Assembly (NCBI RefSeq): GCF_002234405.1
Contig: NZ_NMQT01000103.1
Location: 62,001-126,000, forward strand
Direction: 5' to 3'
Length of the DNA stretch: 64,000 nt
From: Amycolatopsis thailandensis
Lineage (GTDB): Bacteria > Actinomycetota > Actinomycetes > Mycobacteriales > Pseudonocardiaceae
The notes below the pieces were generated by a model that had not been told where the DNA came from, did no database searches, and saw nothing but the letters and a program-made list of their open reading frames with translations. Shown piece by piece: positions 1 to 7,441 of the stretch (positions are counted from its first letter, which is position 1; every line of letters begins with the position of its first letter). A program made the position numbers and the translations under genes.

Positions 1-266
1 ACCTGGTGGTGATCAGCAGCCTCAACGGGCACGGCTGTCAGGACGGCGTCCGGCTGATGGACACCTTCCGCGCGCACTCGGAACTGGTCACGACCCCGGT
101 AGTCATCGGCGGGAAGCTCGACGTCGTCGGCGGCAGCAACGCGGCACGGCTGCTGGAGGCCGGTTTCGACGCGGTGTTCGAGGACTCGGGCGGGCTGACC
201 CCGTTCCGGACCTTCCTCCGCACCCTGTCCGTGCGCACCTCCGGTGTCCCGCTGGGCGCCGGATGA
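1..266 (+). CDS. glutamate (methylaspartate) mutase B12-binding subunit, 3' part
   Basis: Partial gene; the 5' end lies outside the window and the reading frame starts at base 3. The visible 87 residues match the C-terminal half of the small (sigma) subunit of glutamate mutase, a Rossmann-like cobalamin-binding domain: the strand ISSLNGHG, followed by VVIGGKLDVVG and a closing GFDAVFEDSG. The cobalt-ligating DxHxxG motif would lie upstream and cannot be checked. With the epsilon subunit it would interconvert L-glutamate and L-threo-3-methylaspartate by an adenosylcobalamin radical mechanism. The stop codon overlaps the next start as ATGA, so the two subunits are translationally coupled. Confidence 0.8.
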   Translation, partial: LVVISSLNGHGCQDGVRLMDTFRAHSELVTTPVVIGGKLDVVGGSNAARLLEAGFDAVFEDSGGLTPFRTFLRTLSVRTSGVPLGAG

Positions 267-1570
267 GCGTGCTCGCCCCGCGCCGGGGACTTTCGTTCGG
301 CGAGGTGGTCGCGCGCCACCACGCCAAGGGGGACCTGGTCGTCCAGCCCCGGATGGGATTCGCCGATCCGGGGCGGATGACCAGGGGCCTGCTGGCGACC
401 AGGGCGGCGCGGGCCGCGACGGTCGGGACCATCACGATCGACAGCTACACCAGGGTCGGCGACCACGAGGCGGCCCGCGCGGCGCTGGCGGCGGACGCCG
501 ATCTCAACGGGTACCCGCTCGTCGACCACGATCCCGTGACGACGAGGGCGTTGCTCGACGGCGTGCTGACCAGGGATTTCCCGGTGCAGATCCGGCACGG
601 TTCGGCGGATCCCCGCCGGATCGTGCGGGCCTTGCTGGACTTCGGACTGCACGCGACCGAGGGCGGGCCGGTGTCGTACTGCCTGCCGTACAGCCGGATG
701 CCGCTTTCGGCGGCCGTCGACAACTGGCGGCGTTCGTGCGAGACGCTGGCCGAAGCCCGGGGCCCCGAACTGGAGCCACACCTGGAGACCTTCGGTGGCT
801 GCATGATGGGCCAGCTGTGCCCGCCGGCGTTGCTGGTCGCGCTGAGTGTGCTGGAGGGGATCTTCTTCTGGCGGCACGGGATCCGGTGCCTGTCCTTCAG
901 CTACGCGCAGCAGACGCACGCCGGGCAGGACGAGGAGGCGATCGCCGCACTGCACGCGCTGATCAGGGAATACGTGCCGCACGCGCGTACGCATGTGGTG
1001 ATCTACGGCTACATGGGCGTCTATCCGAGGACTCCCGGCGGCGCGCTGGCGCTGCTCGCGGAGTCCGCGCGGCTGGCCGCCCGCACCGGGTCGAGCAGGC
1101 TGATCGTCAAGACCACCGCCGAGGCGCACCGGCTGCCGACCGTCGCGGAGAACGTGACCGCGCTGGAGCACGCCGCCGAGGCCGCCGGTGGCGTGCCGCG
1201 GATCGGGCAGCTCGGTGACACCGGGATCCACTCGCAGGCGAAAGCGTTGGTGGACAACGTTCTTTCGCTCGACAGCGATCTCGGGAGGGCTTTGGTCACC
1301 GCGTTCGCGCGGGGGCAGCTGGACGTCCCGTTCTGCCTGCACCCGGACAACGCCGGCCGCGCGAGGGGACGGCTGGACGCGAGCGGGCGCCTCGACTGGC
1401 AGCGGATCGGCGGGATGCCGCTGGGCGATCTGGTCGACCTGCCCGCGGACCGGCGGATGACCTCGGGCGATCTGCTCGACGCGCTCCGGTACGTCGAGCG
1501 GACGTTCGACGAGAAGTACGGGATGCCCGGAATCGAAACCGTGAAACTGATACAGGGGAGCAGAACATGA
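263..1570 (+). CDS. glutamate mutase epsilon subunit (methylaspartate mutase E-like)
   Basis: 435 residues, a TIM-barrel catalytic subunit of B12-dependent glutamate mutase. The start ATG overlaps the stop of the B12-binding subunit, and the two-gene order is the classical glmS-glmE arrangement. Family-like stretches include VVQPRMGF near residue 26, the ETFGGCMMGQLCPP segment near 180 and SFSYAQQTHAGQDEEA near 210. It is somewhat shorter than fermentative GlmE (about 480), as are copies in antibiotic clusters such as friulimicin and nikkomycin (recalled, not compared here). In an actinomycete cluster its likely role is supplying 3-methylaspartate as a precursor rather than glutamate fermentation. 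The ATGA overlap continues into the next gene. Confidence 0.85.
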   Translation: MSVLAPRRGLSFGEVVARHHAKGDLVVQPRMGFADPGRMTRGLLATRAARAATVGTITIDSYTRVGDHEAARAALAADADLNGYPLVDHDPVTTRALLDGVLTRDFPVQIRHGSADPRRIVRALLDFGLHATEGGPVSYCLPYSRMPLSAAVDNWRRSCETLAEARGPELEPHLETFGGCMMGQLCPPALLVALSVLEGIFFWRHGIRCLSFSYAQQTHAGQDEEAIAALHALIREYVPHARTHVVIYGYMGVYPRTPGGALALLAESARLAARTGSSRLIVKTTAEAHRLPTVAENVTALEHAAEAAGGVPRIGQLGDTGIHSQAKALVDNVLSLDSDLGRALVTAFARGQLDVPFCLHPDNAGRARGRLDASGRLDWQRIGGMPLGDLVDLPADRRMTSGDLLDALRYVERTFDEKYGMPGIETVKLIQGSRT

Positions 1571-2562
1571 CCGGAACACCGGAAGCGGCCCTGCCGCCGG
1601 GCACCCGCGAGCACCTCATGTCGCCGGTGACGCAGGCGGCGTTGCGCATCCAGAACAGCATCACCGCGGGCACCCGCGAATACCTCGGCATGAACGGGTT
1701 CGTGGAGCTCCAGCCGCCGCTGATCGGCCCGGTCACCGACCCGGGATGCCGCGGTGCCAAACAGGTCGACGTCGACTACTACGGGCACAAGTACAAGATG
1801 ATGACGAGCGTCATCCTGTACAAGCAGGCGTCGCTGCTCGCGTTCGACAAGATCTTCTACGTCGCCCCGAACGTGCGGCTGGAGCCGCTGGAGACCTCGA
1901 CCACCGGACGGCATCTGGTGGAGTTCACCCAGATCGACGTCGAGGTGGCGCGCGCGAGCCGCGAGGACGTCCTCGACCTGGCGCAGGGCCTGCTCCGGCA
2001 CGTGGTGACGTACACGCTGCGAGAGTCCAAAGCTGACCTCGCCACGCTCGGCCGGGACCAGGCGGCGTTCACCGCGTTGCTGGACGAGGACTTCGAGCGG
2101 ATGACGCACCGCGAGGCGGTTTCGCGGTTGCAGGGCTTGCTACACGGGCAGAGCGCCGACGCGGAGATCGACTGGCAGGGCGAGCGGATCATCTCCGAGC
2201 AGACGAACCGGCCGTTCTTCATCGTCGACTACCCCAAGGGGTCGCGAGGGTTCACCGACGGCGAGTCGAGCACCGAACCCGGCGTGCTGCGGAACTTCGA
2301 CCTCATCGCCGCGGAGGGATTCGGCGAGCTCTGCAGTGGCGGTGAGCGCACGCACGAGTACCGGCGGCTGATCGAACGGATGCGTGAGACGGGGGAGAAC
2401 CCGGCGAAGTACGCCTGGTACCTCGACCTCGCGCGCGAGGGACTGCCGCCGAGCGCGGGCTTCGGGATGGGGCTGGAACGGGTGACGCGGTACATCGCCG
2501 GGCTGGACGCGATCTGGCAGGCCAACGCGTACCCGAAGCTGCCCGGGATCGCGGCGCCGTGA
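1567..2562 (+). CDS. AsnRS-like asparagine synthetase / amino-acid adenylating enzyme (class II aaRS fold)
   Basis: 331 residues with the catalytic core of a class II aminoacyl-tRNA synthetase and no anticodon-binding domain. Motif 2 is visible as APNVRLEPLE followed by HLVEFTQIDVE near residues 97-122, and motif 3 as GFGMGLERVTRYI near 300. The C-terminal half (FTDGESSTEPGVLRNFDL, ELCSGGERTHEY) resembles AsnRS/AspRS and the archaeal AsnRS-derived asparagine synthetase. Such enzymes adenylate the side-chain carboxylate of aspartate and release the amide with ammonia. Placed directly after glutamate mutase with an ATGA overlap, it may amidate or otherwise activate 3-methylaspartate. That substrate is an inference; a tRNA-editing or aminoacylating role is less likely given the missing anticodon domain. 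Confidence 0.72.
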   Translation: MTGTPEAALPPGTREHLMSPVTQAALRIQNSITAGTREYLGMNGFVELQPPLIGPVTDPGCRGAKQVDVDYYGHKYKMMTSVILYKQASLLAFDKIFYVAPNVRLEPLETSTTGRHLVEFTQIDVEVARASREDVLDLAQGLLRHVVTYTLRESKADLATLGRDQAAFTALLDEDFERMTHREAVSRLQGLLHGQSADAEIDWQGERIISEQTNRPFFIVDYPKGSRGFTDGESSTEPGVLRNFDLIAAEGFGELCSGGERTHEYRRLIERMRETGENPAKYAWYLDLAREGLPPSAGFGMGLERVTRYIAGLDAIWQANAYPKLPGIAAP

Positions 2563-3812
2563 TCACCGCGCGGCAGCTCCCCGAAGACGCGATCCGCGCC
2601 CGGGCGCGGGAAGGCAGCGCGGCGATCTTCCCCGACGTCGGGGGATACGGCCGGTCGCTGTTCGGCGCGGACGTCGACAGCCCGGGCGATGAACTCGACC
2701 GCGCGCGCATCGTGCCGCCGGTGTTCGTCCCGCGGCGGCTGGAGAAGATGTTCGACCTCGCGCGCGAACCGGTGTACGGCGATGTCGGGCTCTCGACGGT
2801 CCTCGGTGGCTTCACCGCGCCGTCGCCGGTCTTCCTGTGCGCGTTCGGATCGACGCAGGTGGCGGGCAGCGGTCTCGGGATCGCCGCGAGCGAGCAGGCG
2901 GGCAGGCTCGGCATGCCGATGGTGATCGGCGAGAACGTCGTGCCCATGCACGGATACGGCCGGATGGGCGAAAGCGCCGACGACGGCCTGCTCGGCCGGA
3001 TCCGCGCGTACGCGGGCGCGGTGCCGGACGGGCTGGGTGGCGTCGTGGTGCAGCAGAGCACCGAAGACGCCGACGCCGAGGTGTGGAACCTCGTCTACAG
3101 CGACCCGTCCGCCACGAAACTGCTGGAAACCGGGCGGCTGGCGTTCGAACTCAAGGTCGGCCAGGGCGCCAAACCGGGGCTCGGCGGGATGACCGTGCTC
3201 TCGCGCACGGCCGCGGGAGAGATCGCCGAACAGTACACAGTGGACGAAGCCTTCGGCACGGACACGGCCATGGTGCTGCGGTCGAGCAGCCCGGGCACGT
3301 TCACCGGCGAGATCCTGCGCCAGCAGATCCACCTGATGCGCAACAACTACCCGCGGGCCCGGGCCTGGGTGAAGCTGCATCCGGGTCGCGACGTCGGCGA
3401 GGCGGCGCGGGTCGCCTGGGCGGCGGGCGCGGACGCCGTCACCGTGGACGGCGCCGAGGGCGGCACCGGCTGGGCACCGTCGGTGTTCCTCGACCAGGTG
3501 GGGCTGCCGCTGGTGGAATGCCTGCGCCGGGTCGGCAAACACGACGCGTCGCTGCTGGTGTCGGGCCGGATCTGGGAAGGGGCCCGCGCGCTGAAGTGCC
3601 TGGCCATGGGCGCCTCCGCGGTCGGCCTCGGCCGGGCGGCGCTGCTCGCCGTCGACGAGGACGCGACCGAAGGGCTCGTGCGGCTGGTGCGGTGTCTCGA
3701 ACTCGAACTGCGGCTGCTCACCAGCGCGCTCGGGAAGTACGACCTCGCGGATCTCACCTCGGACGACCTCTGGTTCCCCGGTTCATCGGCACGGACGGAG
3801 CAGGACGGATGA
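2559..3812 (+). CDS. glutamate-synthase-like FMN enzyme (single synthase domain)
   Basis: 417 residues corresponding to the FMN-binding synthase domain of the glutamate synthase large subunit. Diagnostic stretches are KVGQGAKPGLGG near residue 200, VDGAEGGTG near 295 and SGRIWEGARALKCLAMGA near 335, which in GltB form the FMN/2-oxoglutarate barrel. The glutaminase domain and the 3Fe-4S cysteine cluster of full GltB are absent, so it cannot be a housekeeping glutamate synthase. Stand-alone domains of this kind use FMN for reductive or oxidative amine chemistry; the substrate here is unknown. GTG start overlapping the previous stop (GTGA), inside the five-gene overlapping operon. Confidence 0.75.
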   Translation: MITARQLPEDAIRARAREGSAAIFPDVGGYGRSLFGADVDSPGDELDRARIVPPVFVPRRLEKMFDLAREPVYGDVGLSTVLGGFTAPSPVFLCAFGSTQVAGSGLGIAASEQAGRLGMPMVIGENVVPMHGYGRMGESADDGLLGRIRAYAGAVPDGLGGVVVQQSTEDADAEVWNLVYSDPSATKLLETGRLAFELKVGQGAKPGLGGMTVLSRTAAGEIAEQYTVDEAFGTDTAMVLRSSSPGTFTGEILRQQIHLMRNNYPRARAWVKLHPGRDVGEAARVAWAAGADAVTVDGAEGGTGWAPSVFLDQVGLPLVECLRRVGKHDASLLVSGRIWEGARALKCLAMGASAVGLGRAALLAVDEDATEGLVRLVRCLELELRLLTSALGKYDLADLTSDDLWFPGSSARTEQDG

Positions 3813-4138
3813 TCAACTACGACGGCAAACGCTTCCGCAAGGTCAGCACCGACCCGAACGCGCCGGTCACCCTGTACCGGCAGAAGGACGACCTGGTGTG
3901 GGCCGAGCTGACCGGTGGTGGCGTGCGGCTCGGGTCGCTGACCGGGAAGTGCGGCGACGACGGCACGATCGACATGGCCTACACGATGGTGCTGGCCAGC
4001 GGCCAGGTGATCTCGGGGCACAGCACGAACACCCCGGAGTTCCTGCCGGACGGGCGGATCCGGCTGAACGAGGTGTGGGAGCGATACGGGACCAATGGCT
4101 CCCGTGGTACGTCGGCGATCGAAGAGGTCGCCGACTAG
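3809..4138 (+). CDS. small conserved protein of the family often labelled 'N-acetylglutamate synthase'
   Basis: 109 residues, ATG start overlapping the stop of the FMN enzyme. The sequence begins MINYDGKRFRKVS and runs as short beta-rich blocks (VWAELTGGGVRLGSL, GTIDMAYTMV, GRIRLNEVWER) ending in SAIEEV. This pattern matches a family of roughly 100-residue proteins found in many bacteria that databases often call N-acetylglutamate synthase although the fold looks like a small beta-barrel and I know of no supporting biochemistry. No catalytic motif is evident. As the last gene of the operon, followed 10 bases later by a strong hairpin, it is probably co-expressed with the glutamate mutase module. 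Confidence 0.6.
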   Translation: MINYDGKRFRKVSTDPNAPVTLYRQKDDLVWAELTGGGVRLGSLTGKCGDDGTIDMAYTMVLASGQVISGHSTNTPEFLPDGRIRLNEVWERYGTNGSRGTSAIEEVAD

Positions 4139-4148
4139 CCCCTGCTCA

Positions 4149-4209
4149 AGTACATGAAGGCCCCCTTCACTGCGTCTAGCGCAATGAAGGGGGCCTTCAC
4201 GTACTTGCC
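4149..4209. terminator. long hairpin, AAGGCC-type palindromic repeat (family A), likely terminator
   Basis: Two 23-base arms pair with one mismatch (CAAGTACATGAAGGCCCCC at the left), around a 15-base loop. It begins 10 bases after the stop codon of the five-gene operon and carries the ATGAAGGCC / GGCCTTCA core shared with repeats at 4487, 14832, 45162, 45251 and 45304. Position and stem length suit transcription termination, although no T-run follows. Confidence 0.7.
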
Positions 4210-4255
4210 CGTCGGTGGGTGACCCGGTGGTTTCGAGTGGCCGAGGGGACGGCGC

Positions 4256-4361
4256 GTGTGATCCGATGGACGACACGCGTGACGGATTGGACGACACGCT
4301 CCCGGCTGGGTCCTGCCGCGTGACGTCCGTCTGGACACGCGTGTCGTCCATCGGATCACAC
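4256..4361. repeat. inverted repeat, family D (26-base perfect arms)
   Basis: The left arm at 4256-4281 contains GATGGACGACACGCGTG; its exact 26-base reverse complement is at 4336-4361. Between and beside the arms, shortened copies of GGACGACACGC and CGTCGTCCAT recur (4287-4299 and 4361-4372), so the element is itself built of smaller repeats. A related single arm (23 of 26 bases) is found at 61101-61126. No coding sequence is apparent. Confidence 0.7.
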
Positions 4362-4431
4362 GCGTCGTCCATCCCGTCACGCGAAACCGCCCGCTAGCCG
4401 GTACCTGGGACACGGTCGGCCCCAACCCGAA

Positions 4432-4446
4432 TCGCCACTCACGACC
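4432..4446. repeat. single arm of palindromic repeat family E
   Basis: TCGCCACTCACGACC is identical over 15 bases to the right arm of the perfect inverted repeat at 22131-22178. Only one arm is present here, which suggests a broken copy. Confidence 0.55.
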
Positions 4447-4486
4447 AGCTTGCTCTGCGCGTGCCCGGCTGCCTGACTCCGGCAAG

Positions 4487-4537
4487 CCGTGAAGGCCTCC
4501 TTGCCTACCTTCAGGGTAGGGAAGGAGGCCTTCACGG
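4487..4537. repeat. palindromic repeat, family A
   Basis: Arms of about 23 bases with one mismatch: CCGTGAAGGCCTCCTT on the left, its complement AAGGAGGCCTTCACGG on the right, extended inward by CCTACC/GGTAGG. It lies between convergent units (the operon ending at 4138 and the minus-strand gene ending at 4673) and may act as a terminator. Confidence 0.65.
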
Positions 4538-4585
4538 ACTTCAAGCCGGCCGAGCGAAGCACGAACGGCGGGCGGCACCGTATTT

Positions 4586-4635
4586 CTGCCCTTTTCGATC
4601 GGCTGAAAGGCAATTCACGGGACCGAAAAGGGCAG
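4586..4635. repeat. inverted repeat, family F (12-base arms)
   Basis: CTGCCCTTTTCG at 4586-4597 is exactly repeated in inverted orientation at 4624-4635 with a 26-base spacer. It sits 37 bases from the end of the minus-strand YjbR-like gene, so it could terminate that transcript. No second copy was noticed in the window. Confidence 0.5.
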
Positions 4636-4672
4636 TCCATGGGGCTGAACGGCGCACGCCGAAAGGAGCAAC

Positions 4673-5023
4673 TCAGCTCGGGTTCTTTTCCAGGTATTCC
4701 GTCCAGACCTTCTTCGGCACGCACATTCGCCACGAGTCGACGATCAGCTCCCGTAACTCCTCGTAATCGATCGCGGACAGCCGGACGCGAACCCACTGAT
4801 ACCGCATATCGGACGGAATCGGCATCATGAACTTGTCCGGCTCGCCCGCTACCAGCGCTTCCCTCTCCTCTTTGGGATAGCCGAATCCCATCACGGTTTC
4901 GTCAGGCGAGAGCGAAAGGAAGACGATTCGTCCCACGCGGAACTTCGCCCGGTCCCGTACCAGCGCCTCATAGGCGCGCGGCAGGTCCGAAGTGATCCGT
5001 CTGACGTCATCCCCGGTTACCAT
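4673..5023 (-). CDS. MmcQ/YjbR family protein
   Basis: 116 residues starting MVTGDDVRRI; the family core is seen as ALVRDRAKFRVGRIVFLSLS near residue 16, the MGFGYPKEER region, and the ending WRMCVPKKVW with KVWTEYL. YjbR/MmcQ proteins have a CyaY-like alpha/beta fold and are described as putative DNA-binding; the function is unproven. The start is placed at the internal ATG (complement of 5021-5023), where the family normally begins. Its first 17 bases overlap the end of the upstream minus-strand gene, so the two form an operon. It points towards the biosynthetic operon and splits the putative cluster in two. Confidence 0.75.
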   Translation of the reverse strand: MVTGDDVRRITSDLPRAYEALVRDRAKFRVGRIVFLSLSPDETVMGFGYPKEEREALVAGEPDKFMMPIPSDMRYQWVRVRLSAIDYEELRELIVDSWRMCVPKKVWTEYLEKNPS

Positions 5024-5699
5024 TTTTCCACCATTCTCCGCTGTCTGTTCCCCAGTCACCCTTGGCGCCCATGGTGAAGGCGACGTAAAGGTATTCGTCG
5101 AGGATCTTCGCCAGTGACACGGGCCTGCCCACAAGGGTGGGGATCTTCTCCCCGTCGTCCCCCGCCTCCGCGATCACCGCGGTGGCCCACTCGCGGCCGA
5201 GCCGCAGGTGCCTGCCGAACGCGGCGCCGTCGCGGTCGCCGTGGAGGGCGGCAGCGATGGCGGCGTCCCACGGCATGATCGTGTTGGGCCGCAACGCATA
5301 CAGCGCCTTGGCCGCGGCGGTCGGGCCCAGCGTACGCCTTGTCCGTCCCGCTGAGACGACGACACCCGAGAGGTCCGCGTACGCCCTCGCGGCCGTGTCG
5401 ATCCCCGCGTCCGTCAGCCGGGCCAGGTCGACGGCGGGCAGTGCGGAGCCCCAGGTCTCCCACCAGATCCGGACCCCGTCGTCGAACGGGGCGGGCTCGC
5501 CTTCCCGCGGGTATCGGATACGGCATCCCCACGAGTTCAGCCAGCGCAGAAGAATTGCGCGATGTGCGGGCTGTGACAGGTCGATCGCGGACCGCGTTTC
5601 CGTGACAAGCCGGAGCCAAGACGTGTCGGCATTCGCGAAGCCGTTGAACACTTCGGCGGTGCGCCGGAGTTCGGCGAGTGGGGGCAGGGGGCCAGACAT
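5007..5699 (-). CDS. conserved hypothetical protein
   Basis: 230 residues, soluble, no signal peptide or membrane segment. It has several tryptophans (WLNSWGCRIRYP near 50; RIWWETWG near 75) and a block LGPTAAAKALYALRPNTIMPWDAAIAAAL near residues 123-151 that reminds me of the helix-hairpin segment of proteins that recognise structured or damaged nucleic acid, but I cannot name a family. Translationally overlapping with the YjbR-like gene. Its promoter must lie in the 188-base region shared with the divergent NB-ARC regulator, which contains a perfect palindrome at 5742-5756. Confidence 0.6.
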   Translation of the reverse strand: MSGPLPPLAELRRTAEVFNGFANADTSWLRLVTETRSAIDLSQPAHRAILLRWLNSWGCRIRYPREGEPAPFDDGVRIWWETWGSALPAVDLARLTDAGIDTAARAYADLSGVVVSAGRTRRTLGPTAAAKALYALRPNTIMPWDAAIAAALHGDRDGAAFGRHLRLGREWATAVIAEAGDDGEKIPTLVGRPVSLAKILDEYLYVAFTMGAKGDWGTDSGEWWKNGNRG

Positions 5700-5741
5700 G
5701 GGCGCACCCTATCCGGTGCCACCAAGGGGGTGAATTTCCGC

Positions 5742-5756
5742 GTCCAACTATTGGAC
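5742..5756. promoter_or_regulatory. perfect 15-base palindrome in divergent promoter region
   Basis: GTCCAACTATTGGAC, two 6-base arms around CTA, lies between the divergent minus-strand gene starting at 5699 and the regulator starting at 5888. This is a suitable operator for the NB-ARC regulator or another factor. No second copy was noticed. Confidence 0.4.
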
Positions 5757-5887
5757 TTTGTACATTGAGTCACCTATTTGTATCTGCTGCATGGTTCATT
5801 GGTCCTTTAGGGTTGTGGCCAGGAAGGCCACAAGGATGGCGGTCACGCACTGCGATCGCGTTACCCCATCCAGGGGAGGAGTAAGGC

Positions 5888-7354
5888 ATGGGCAGACCCG
5901 AGCGACCGTTGGACGGCTCCACTGGTCCGATCGCCGCATTCGCTCATGATCTGCGCGTTTTGAGGAACCGGGCGGGAAACCCGAGCTACCGGGAACTCGC
6001 CAGGACGGCACTGTTCGCGCCTTCCGTACTGTCCAGCGCGGCGAGCGGGCATCGGCTGCCCACGCTCGCCGTGACACTGGCGTTCGTCTCCGCGTGCGGG
6101 GGAGACCGGGCGGCGTGGGAACGACGGTGGCGGAGTCTCGCCGGGCAGACCGGGGGCGGCGTCGAGGTCCGGGAGGAACGGGCGCCCGTGCCGGCGCAAG
6201 CGGAGATACCGGCGGATGGCGCGCATGCGCTGGCATCCGGCGTCATCCATCTCGCCCGTCCGGCCCAGCTGCCCATGGGGTCGAGGACTTTCGTCGGCAG
6301 GGAAAGGGATCTCGCCGACGCGGCGGAGATGATCGGGGCGACCGGTCCGATCAAGGTGCCGTTGCTCGTCAGCGGTCCGATCGGGGTGGGCAAAACCGCC
6401 TTCGCGTTGCGGCTGGCCGAAGAGGTGGCGGCGGACTTCCCGGACGGGCAGCTCTACGCCGACCTGAGCAACAGCGGATCCGGCGGCCGGTCGGCCAACG
6501 GGATCGTGCGCGGCTTCCTGCGCGCGCTCGGCGTCCCGGCCCATCTCGTGCCCGACGACCCGATGCAGCGGATCGGGCTGTACCGATCCCTGCTGGCCGA
6601 ACGCAGGTTGTTCGTTCTCCTCGCGGGCGTCAGCGACGAGGGGCAGGTGCGTCCGCTGCTGGGTCAGGCCCCGCACAGCCAGGTCGTGGTGACCAGCCGC
6701 GCCCGGCTGCTCGGGCTGGAGGACACGAACCGTGTCGAACTGGATACGTTCTCCCGTAAGGAATCACTGGCATTGATCGGCCGGATCGCCGGTCCGAGCC
6801 GAGTGCGGGCGGAGCACGACGCCACCGACTCGATCGCCGATCTGTGCGGGGATCTTCCGCTGGCGGTCAACATCGTCGGCCGCAAGATCGCCGCGCGCCC
6901 GGAATGGGCGATCGCGTACACGGCGGGCCAGCTCGCCGATCGCGAGCGGCTCATGGACAGCCTCAGCGTGGGCGACGTCAACGTCCGCGACCGGTTCGCC
7001 GCGGCGTACGAACATCTGTCGCCCGCCGAACGCGAGGCCATTCGCCACTTCGGGCAGAGCGGGGCGGGCTGGACGACGTCGATCGGCGTCGCCGCGGCGA
7101 TGGGCATCATGATCGAGACCGCCGACGAACTCCTCGAGTCCGTCGTGGACGCCGGACTTCTCCAGCGCGCCAACGTCGCCGGCCGGTACGCGGTCTCCCG
7201 GCTGGTCAGCGCGTTCGCCGCCGAGCGGCAACGGGACCCGGATTCGCTCGCCGCCGCCGTCCCGCTGGTCGGCCGCCGGGCACGGAAGAACGCGTTCGAA
7301 TCGCTGCGCCACGAGGCCGTGCGCACCCTGCCGGGTGGCTCGTCCGAAGGTTGA
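5888..7354 (+). CDS. HTH / NB-ARC ATPase transcriptional regulator
   Basis: 488 residues. The first 80 resemble the short helix-turn-helix domain of actinobacterial AfsR/SARP-neighbour regulators (SYRELARTALFAPSVLSSAASGHRLPTL). A Walker A loop, GPIGVGKTA, sits near residues 163-171, followed by the Walker B-type FVLLAGV and the GLPLA-like GDLPLAV motif typical of NB-ARC ATPases. The C-terminal TPR array of larger relatives is missing. A strong ribosome site GGGGAGGAG lies 7 bases before the ATG. It directly precedes the six-gene biosynthetic operon in the same direction, so it is the likely pathway-specific activator. Confidence 0.8.
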   Translation: MGRPERPLDGSTGPIAAFAHDLRVLRNRAGNPSYRELARTALFAPSVLSSAASGHRLPTLAVTLAFVSACGGDRAAWERRWRSLAGQTGGGVEVREERAPVPAQAEIPADGAHALASGVIHLARPAQLPMGSRTFVGRERDLADAAEMIGATGPIKVPLLVSGPIGVGKTAFALRLAEEVAADFPDGQLYADLSNSGSGGRSANGIVRGFLRALGVPAHLVPDDPMQRIGLYRSLLAERRLFVLLAGVSDEGQVRPLLGQAPHSQVVVTSRARLLGLEDTNRVELDTFSRKESLALIGRIAGPSRVRAEHDATDSIADLCGDLPLAVNIVGRKIAARPEWAIAYTAGQLADRERLMDSLSVGDVNVRDRFAAAYEHLSPAEREAIRHFGQSGAGWTTSIGVAAAMGIMIETADELLESVVDAGLLQRANVAGRYAVSRLVSAFAAERQRDPDSLAAAVPLVGRRARKNAFESLRHEAVRTLPGGSSEG

Positions 7355-7441
7355 TTGTTCTCACCGCGCGGCGCTACCGGTCAACGGGCCGCGCGGTTTG
7401 AATGAGTCGACGAATGAAGGCGAGCGAAATTCGGTGACACA

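Noticed and set aside
38..1579. 513-codon minus-strand open frame opposite the glutamate mutase genes
   Set aside because: Arg/Pro/Gly-rich translation without family resemblance; mirrors the third-position GC bias of the plus-strand genes.
2837..3808. Upstream extension of the 109-residue protein
   Set aside because: The added sequence is low-complexity Arg/Gly and lies in another frame of the FMN enzyme; the real start is ATG 3809 overlapping its stop.
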